Shown here piece by piece: positions 39,959-43,908 of a stretch of DNA of 43,908 bases (positions are counted from its first letter, which is position 1; every line of letters begins with the position of its first letter). Under the pieces are notes generated by a model. It was not told the origin of the DNA. It saw only the letters and a list, made by a program, of their open reading frames with translations, and ran no database searches. The stretch lies in contig JBFLYK010000052.1 in the NCBI GenBank assembly GCA_040756995.1, forward strand, positions 1 to 43,908. Direction: 5' to 3'. The position numbers and the translations under genes are program-made. Source of the DNA: BP-133 sp040756995. Lineage in GTDB: Bacteria; Actinomycetota; Acidimicrobiia; IMCC26256; BP-133.

Positions 39959-40716
39959 CAGTGCAGCGCTCCCACGCCCAGGTAGGCCTCGACGACGTCG
40001 GGGTGGGTCAGCACCTCGCCCGGCGTCCCGGAGGCGATCAGCCGCCCGAAGTCGAGGACGTGCACCTCGTCGCAGATCTCGGCCACCAGGTCGACGTCGT
40101 GCTCCACCAGCACCGCGCCGCGCCCGGTGGTCGTCACCCAGTCCCGCACCAGCGAGCCGAGCTCGAGGCTCTCGTCGGGGTTCATGCCGGCGACGGGCTC
40201 GTCGAGCAGCAGGAACTCGGGCTCCGCCACCAGGGCCCGCACGATCTCCACCCGCCGCTGCCAGCCGTAGGGCAGCGTCGCCACCGGCACCGGCCACAGC
40301 TTCCGGCCGATCCCGAAGCGGTGGAGCCAGTGCTCCATCTCGGCCCGCACGGCGTCGGAGCGGCGCAGCAGCTCGTCGACCAGCCGCAGGCGGGGATGGG
40401 CGCCGATGAGGACGTTCTCCTCCACCGACAGTTCCGGCACGAGCTCGCAGCGCTGGAACGTGCGGGCGATGCCGGCCGCCCGTCGCTTCCACGGCGTCAG
40501 CCGGTCGATGCGCCGCTCGCCCAGCCACACCTCGCCGCCACCGATCCGGACCGCTCCGCACAGGGCGTTGAGCAGCGTGGTCTTCCCCGCGCCGTTGGGG
40601 CCCATGACGCCGAACAGGACACCGGGCCGGAACTCGAGCGAGACGGCGTCGAGGGCCTGCACCCGTCCGAAGTTGACGGTCAGGTCGACGGCCCGGAGGT
40701 CACCCACCGACGGCAC
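39958..40716 (-). CDS. livG: Branched-chain amino-acid type ABC transporter ATPase LivG
   Basis: 252 residues. Walker A GPNGAGKTT at 39-47, Walker B FLLLDEPVAGMNP and switch VLVEHDVDLV. The ABC signature reads LPYGWQRRVE (148-157), with Trp where LivG proteins usually have Gln. GTG start at 40716 overlaps the end of livM by 17 bp. It pairs with LivF as the second nucleotide-binding subunit. Confidence 0.95.
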   Translation of the reverse strand: MPSVGDLRAVDLTVNFGRVQALDAVSLEFRPGVLFGVMGPNGAGKTTLLNALCGAVRIGGGEVWLGERRIDRLTPWKRRAAGIARTFQRCELVPELSVEENVLIGAHPRLRLVDELLRRSDAVRAEMEHWLHRFGIGRKLWPVPVATLPYGWQRRVEIVRALVAEPEFLLLDEPVAGMNPDESLELGSLVRDWVTTTGRGAVLVEHDVDLVAEICDEVHVLDFGRLIASGTPGEVLTHPDVVEAYLGVGALH

Positions 40717-41854
40717 TGCCCACCCCCTCCCCGGCGGCGGCGCCGGCCGTCCGCCCGTTGGGCGAGATGCGCAGCCGCCGCCCGCCGGCCAGCGTCACCC
40801 GCACCGGCGCGCCGAGTTGCACCGCCACCCCGGCCGCGCCGCCCGCCGGCGGCCGCCGGCCCAGCCAGGCGAACCGCTCCCGTTCCCGCTGCCGGGCCCG
40901 CTCCAGGAAACCCAGGATTCCGCCCCGCACCGCCACGGCCACCAGGAACAACCCGAAGCCCATCACGGCGCTGATGTTGAAGTTCCGGATGTCCTGCCGG
41001 CGGATCAACTCCGGCAGCCCGACGAAGACGGCGCTGCCGACCACCGCCCCTTCCAGGCGGGTGATGCCGCCGATGACGGGAATGGCCAGCAGCACGACCG
41101 ACTTCACGATCGTGTACTCGTTGGAGCCCGGCGCCGAGGTCAGGGCGTAGGTCAGGAGGCTGCCGCCCGCCCCGGCGGTGAAGGCGGCGGCCACGAAGGC
41201 CAGCAGGCGGTAGCGGGGGATGGCGATGCCGCAGGCGGCCATGGCTCCTTCCCGCCGGTGCATGCCGACCAGCGCCCGTCCGACCTTCGAGCGGCGCATG
41301 GCGTGGACGGCCCCGTAGATGGCCACCGCCATCGGCAGGATCACCAGGGCCAGCGCCCGCTGATCGTCGAGGGTGACGCCGCCGATGAGGTGCGGGGTGT
41401 CGACCGGGATCGCCTCGCCGCCGAGGGTGAACCAGATCTGGCGGAAGAGGAAGCGCTCGATGGCCGCCTGGTAGGCCAGCGTGGTGAGGGCCAGGAAGAC
41501 GCCCCGGAGCCGGACGGCCGGAATGGCCATCGGCAGGGCGAAGGCGGCGGCGCAACCGGCGGCCAGGAGCACCGTGACCGGCAGGGGCGGGTCGATGCCC
41601 CGGGCGAGGTGGGCGGTGGTGTAGGCGCCGATGCCGAAGAAGCACGCCTGGGCGAACGACACCTGACCCGACCAGCCCACCAGGAAGACGGTGCCGACCG
41701 AGGCCACGACGTAGGCCAGGAACGTGTTGAACAGGAAGGCCTCGTAGTCGGTGGCCGGTCCGATGAGCCAGGCCACCAGCAGCGCGCCGACCAGCAGCGG
41801 CCAGGTGCGGCCGATGGAGCGGACCCCGGGCCGGGCGGACAGCGCCGTCGCCAC
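40700..41854 (-). CDS. livM: Branched-chain amino-acid type ABC transporter permease LivM
   Basis: 384 residues with about nine to ten transmembrane helices. The LivM/H signature segments are GWSGQVSFAQACFFGIGAYT and IPVIGGITRLEGAVVGSAVF. An unusual C-terminal extension of about 70 residues is basic then Gly/Ala-rich (RARQRERERFAWLGRRPPAG), predicted cytoplasmic and overlapping the livG start. GTG start directly abuts the livH stop. Confidence 0.94.
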   Translation of the reverse strand: MATALSARPGVRSIGRTWPLLVGALLVAWLIGPATDYEAFLFNTFLAYVVASVGTVFLVGWSGQVSFAQACFFGIGAYTTAHLARGIDPPLPVTVLLAAGCAAAFALPMAIPAVRLRGVFLALTTLAYQAAIERFLFRQIWFTLGGEAIPVDTPHLIGGVTLDDQRALALVILPMAVAIYGAVHAMRRSKVGRALVGMHRREGAMAACGIAIPRYRLLAFVAAAFTAGAGGSLLTYALTSAPGSNEYTIVKSVVLLAIPVIGGITRLEGAVVGSAVFVGLPELIRRQDIRNFNISAVMGFGLFLVAVAVRGGILGFLERARQRERERFAWLGRRPPAGGAAGVAVQLGAPVRVTLAGGRRLRISPNGRTAGAAAGEGVGSAVGG

Positions 41855-42718
41855 TCAGAACACCTCGCCCGGCCGGGCCCGCGACGAGAGCACCAGCAGC
41901 GTTCCCGACAGGAGCACGAAGGCGATGACCTCGCGGATGCCGGGCCGGGCGGTGTAGGGGCCGAGGATCCCGTACAGCACGCCGAGGCCGATGGCGCCGA
42001 GGTAGGCGAGGCCGAAGCGGCGCAACACCCCGACCGCCGCCCCGACGAAGGCGGGGACCGTCTGGAACGTGAGCGACACCGGGTCCAGCGTGGAGATGTG
42101 GCTGATGAGGATGCCGGCCACGGCGCTGCCGAGCCCCGCCGCCCCCCAGGCCAGCGCCGCCATCCGCAGCGGCCGGACTCCGTGGAGCACCGCCACCTCG
42201 TCGTCCTCGCTCATGGCCCGCAGCGCCAGGCCGCTGTCGGTCTTGCGCAGCCACAGATGGAGCAGCAGGGCGTAGACGCCGCCCCACACGATGGTGGCCA
42301 GCTGGTGGCCGGTGATGTTGATGTCGCCGAGGTCGAAGCGGGTGTCACCGCCGGGCACGATCGAGCCGATGGTCCGCAGGCCGGCGCCCCAGACCCAGAT
42401 CGACCCGGCGACGAGGAACAGCATCAGTCCGGCCGTGGCGGCGGTGGCCTCGGCCCGGCCGTAGCGCCGGGAGGCGTGGTCGATGGCCATCCCGGCAGCG
42501 GCGCTGGCCAGGACCCCGCAGGTGACGGCGAGCAGCGCCGCCGGGCGGGACGCCCAGTGCCATTCCTCGGTCAGCTGCCAGTAGATGAAGGCCGACGCCG
42601 TGCCCAGCGCCCCGGCGGCGAAGTTCAGGACCTTGCTGACCCGGTAGACGAGGACCAGGCCGCCGGCGAGGACGGAGTAGAGAGCGCCGAGGAAGACCCC
42701 GGCGATGATGTATTCCAC
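41855..42718 (-). CDS. livH: Branched-chain amino-acid type ABC transporter permease LivH
   Basis: 287 residues with eight to nine transmembrane helices. The start EYIIAGVFLGALYSVLAGGL and VYRVSKVLNFAAGALGTAS are diagnostic of LivH (in Escherichia coli, V-x-N-FAHG). GTG start ten bases after the binding-protein stop. It forms the membrane channel with LivM. Confidence 0.94.
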   Translation of the reverse strand: MEYIIAGVFLGALYSVLAGGLVLVYRVSKVLNFAAGALGTASAFIYWQLTEEWHWASRPAALLAVTCGVLASAAAGMAIDHASRRYGRAEATAATAGLMLFLVAGSIWVWGAGLRTIGSIVPGGDTRFDLGDINITGHQLATIVWGGVYALLLHLWLRKTDSGLALRAMSEDDEVAVLHGVRPLRMAALAWGAAGLGSAVAGILISHISTLDPVSLTFQTVPAFVGAAVGVLRRFGLAYLGAIGLGVLYGILGPYTARPGIREVIAFVLLSGTLLVLSSRARPGEVF

Positions 42719-42728
42719 CGCGGCCTCG

Positions 42729-43908
42729 TCAGTCGGCGCTGTAGGTCGGTTTCACCAGGCGCCAGCGGAGGCTCTCGTCGAGCTGGAGCATCTGCCCCAC
42801 CCGGCTGCCGCCCCGCAACCCGGCTTTGAAGGCCAGCTGCATGCCCTGACAGCCCCACCCGTTGAACGCTCCGGAGTCGAGGGCCTGGATGAGTCCCGTC
42901 CGGGTGAGGTTGGGCCCGGCCAGTTTCAGCCCCTCCACGATCATCTTGGCGCCGCACCACAGGTTCTGGCCGTAGTAGTGCATCCGCTCCATCTCGCCCG
43001 GGTAGTACTTGGCCACCTGGGCTTTGAAGAGCTTCACGTCGGGGTCGCCGTCGCACTCCGGGGCCTCGTGGTAGCAGACCGAGCTGAAGCCGTAGTGGCC
43101 GATGCCCCAGTCGCCCACGATCTTCCCGAACTCCGGCACCGTCGGCCACCCGCCGATCCAGCCTTTCGGCGGCTTGTAGCGCTGGCTGCGGGCGGCCACC
43201 CCCACGAACTTGGCGTTGTTCACGGGGTCGTTGCAGAAGGCGACGATGTCGGGGTTGGCCTGGCGCATCTTCAGCACCTGGGGCGTGAGGTCGGGCTCGT
43301 CGAACTCGTTCGACACCTTGGCCACGACCTGCACGCCGGCCTTGTTGAGATAGTCCTCGAGGCCCTTCATGCACTCCTGGGCGGCCTCGATGTTGAGGTA
43401 GGAGATGCCCACCGACTTCGGCTTCACCTGTTCGAGGAGGAACTTGCCGAACAGGCGGGCGATGTCGAACACCGGAACCTGGGTGGGGAACGAGTACAGG
43501 TTGTCGTTCTTGTACTCCTCGAGGTACAGCCCGAAGCTGCCGACGAACGGGATCTTCTGCTGCTTGACGTAGTTCTGGATCGTCCCGGTGCTCCAGGAGA
43601 GGGTCGGGCCCAGCATGAAGACCTTCTTGTTCTCCACCAGGTCCTTGAAGCAGGCCCGGGCCCGGCTGCTGTCGCCGCCGTCGATGCAGGACACGAACTC
43701 GACCTTGCGGCCGAAGACACCGCCCGCCCGGTTGACTTCGTTGAAGAAGGCCCGGACGGCGTGCTCGCCGACGCGGGAGTAGCGGTCGAGGTAGCTCTCG
43801 TGGAACCAGACGCCGCCGACCAGGACCTTGTCGCCGGTGACGCCGATGTCCGTGGCGCCGGGGTTCGACCCACCGGCGCCGGCCGCGGCGTTGCCCGCGC
43901 CGGCGCCG
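42729..43908 (-). CDS. ABC transporter substrate-binding protein, C-terminal part (runs off right edge)
   Basis: Partial: no start codon within the window in the right context; the frame is open to the last base. An Ala/Gly linker leads into GATDIGVTGDKVLVGGVWFH, the first strand of the type 1 periplasmic-binding fold (Peripla_BP_6), then FFNEVNRAGGVFGRKVEFV, the typical second strand motif. The remaining lobes follow (FMLGPTLSWSTGTIQNYVKQ, VGISYLNIEAAQECMKGLED, ADIVAFCND-like PDIVAFCND). Six or more cysteines may form disulfides. It is the first gene of the liv operon (livH begins ten bases after its stop). The missing signal peptide and lipobox are supplied in the same phase by 302-1, if the molecule is circular. 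Confidence 0.93.
   Translation of the reverse strand, partial: GAGAGNAAAGAGGSNPGATDIGVTGDKVLVGGVWFHESYLDRYSRVGEHAVRAFFNEVNRAGGVFGRKVEFVSCIDGGDSSRARACFKDLVENKKVFMLGPTLSWSTGTIQNYVKQQKIPFVGSFGLYLEEYKNDNLYSFPTQVPVFDIARLFGKFLLEQVKPKSVGISYLNIEAAQECMKGLEDYLNKAGVQVVAKVSNEFDEPDLTPQVLKMRQANPDIVAFCNDPVNNAKFVGVAARSQRYKPPKGWIGGWPTVPEFGKIVGDWGIGHYGFSSVCYHEAPECDGDPDVKLFKAQVAKYYPGEMERMHYYGQNLWCGAKMIVEGLKLAGPNLTRTGLIQALDSGAFNGWGCQGMQLAFKAGLRGGSRVGQMLQLDESLRWRLVKPTYSAD

Noticed and set aside
1..43908. Prophage, plasmid or integrative element genes, tRNA or rRNA genes
   Set aside because: I looked for integrases, transposases, Rep/Par proteins, phage structural genes and structural RNA and recognised none, despite the apparent circular closure.

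Overview
The window is a very GC-rich bacterial DNA with tightly packed genes, GTG/TTG starts and many 1-4 nt stop/start overlaps. Several features point to a high-GC actinobacterium, most likely class Acidimicrobiia: an exported M23 peptidase carrying the GYW..DGG..FGDA..GST repeats common in that class, a MurT/GatD pair, a Pup-like protein, a HAIR-type heat-shock operator, and a P450 with a small 3Fe-4S ferredoxin. No rRNA, tRNA, CRISPR, transposase, integrase, replication or partition gene was recognised.

Layout. 1-302 (minus) is the first 100 codons of a lipoprotein gene that runs off the left edge; 42729-43908 (minus) is a branched-chain amino-acid type substrate-binding protein that runs off the right edge without an N-terminus. 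Joining the last base to the first gives one uninterrupted frame of 493 codons, so the window looks like a circularised contig opened inside this gene. Read that way it is the first gene of a seven-gene operon: binding protein, livH, livM, livG, livF, a coupled exported protein of unknown function and a small membrane coiled-coil protein, with a GH38 alpha-mannosidase just downstream on the same strand.

376-8417 holds two SAM methyltransferases, a large MalT/LuxR-type ATPase regulator, very small proteins, a DJ-1/PfpI-DUF427 fusion and a multi-pass membrane protein resembling a sensor module of diguanylate cyclases but without a GGDEF domain. 8434-14101 holds an SNF2 helicase with a coupled Gly/Arg-rich partner and a secreted GH26-like glycanase with a long Ser/Gly/Gln/Pro repeat tail. 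14192-15421 is a heat-shock operon (hsp20, an internally deleted dnaK remnant, dnaJ) behind a promoter overlapped by a HAIR-like HspR site.

15475-24913 holds ung, a DUF885 peptidase, a two-gene unit encoding a Pup-like protein that ends in SGQ and an unknown 84-residue protein, a class A beta-lactamase-like serine hydrolase, murT/gatD (peptidoglycan amidation), a Rho_N protein, an MBL-rhodanese sulfur enzyme behind a 16-bp perfect palindrome, and a minimal J-domain protein. 25008-34232 holds the M23 peptidase, a sulfotransferase, an MgtE_N/DUF1003 pair, a DUF849-ferredoxin-P450 cluster, a VOC protein, an Mrr-like nuclease-domain protein and small proteins.

Most interesting: the Pup-like/84-residue pair with no proteasome or ligase genes around it, the in-frame dnaK deletion, and the apparent circular closure of a DNA that carries chromosomal-type genes but no visible replication module.
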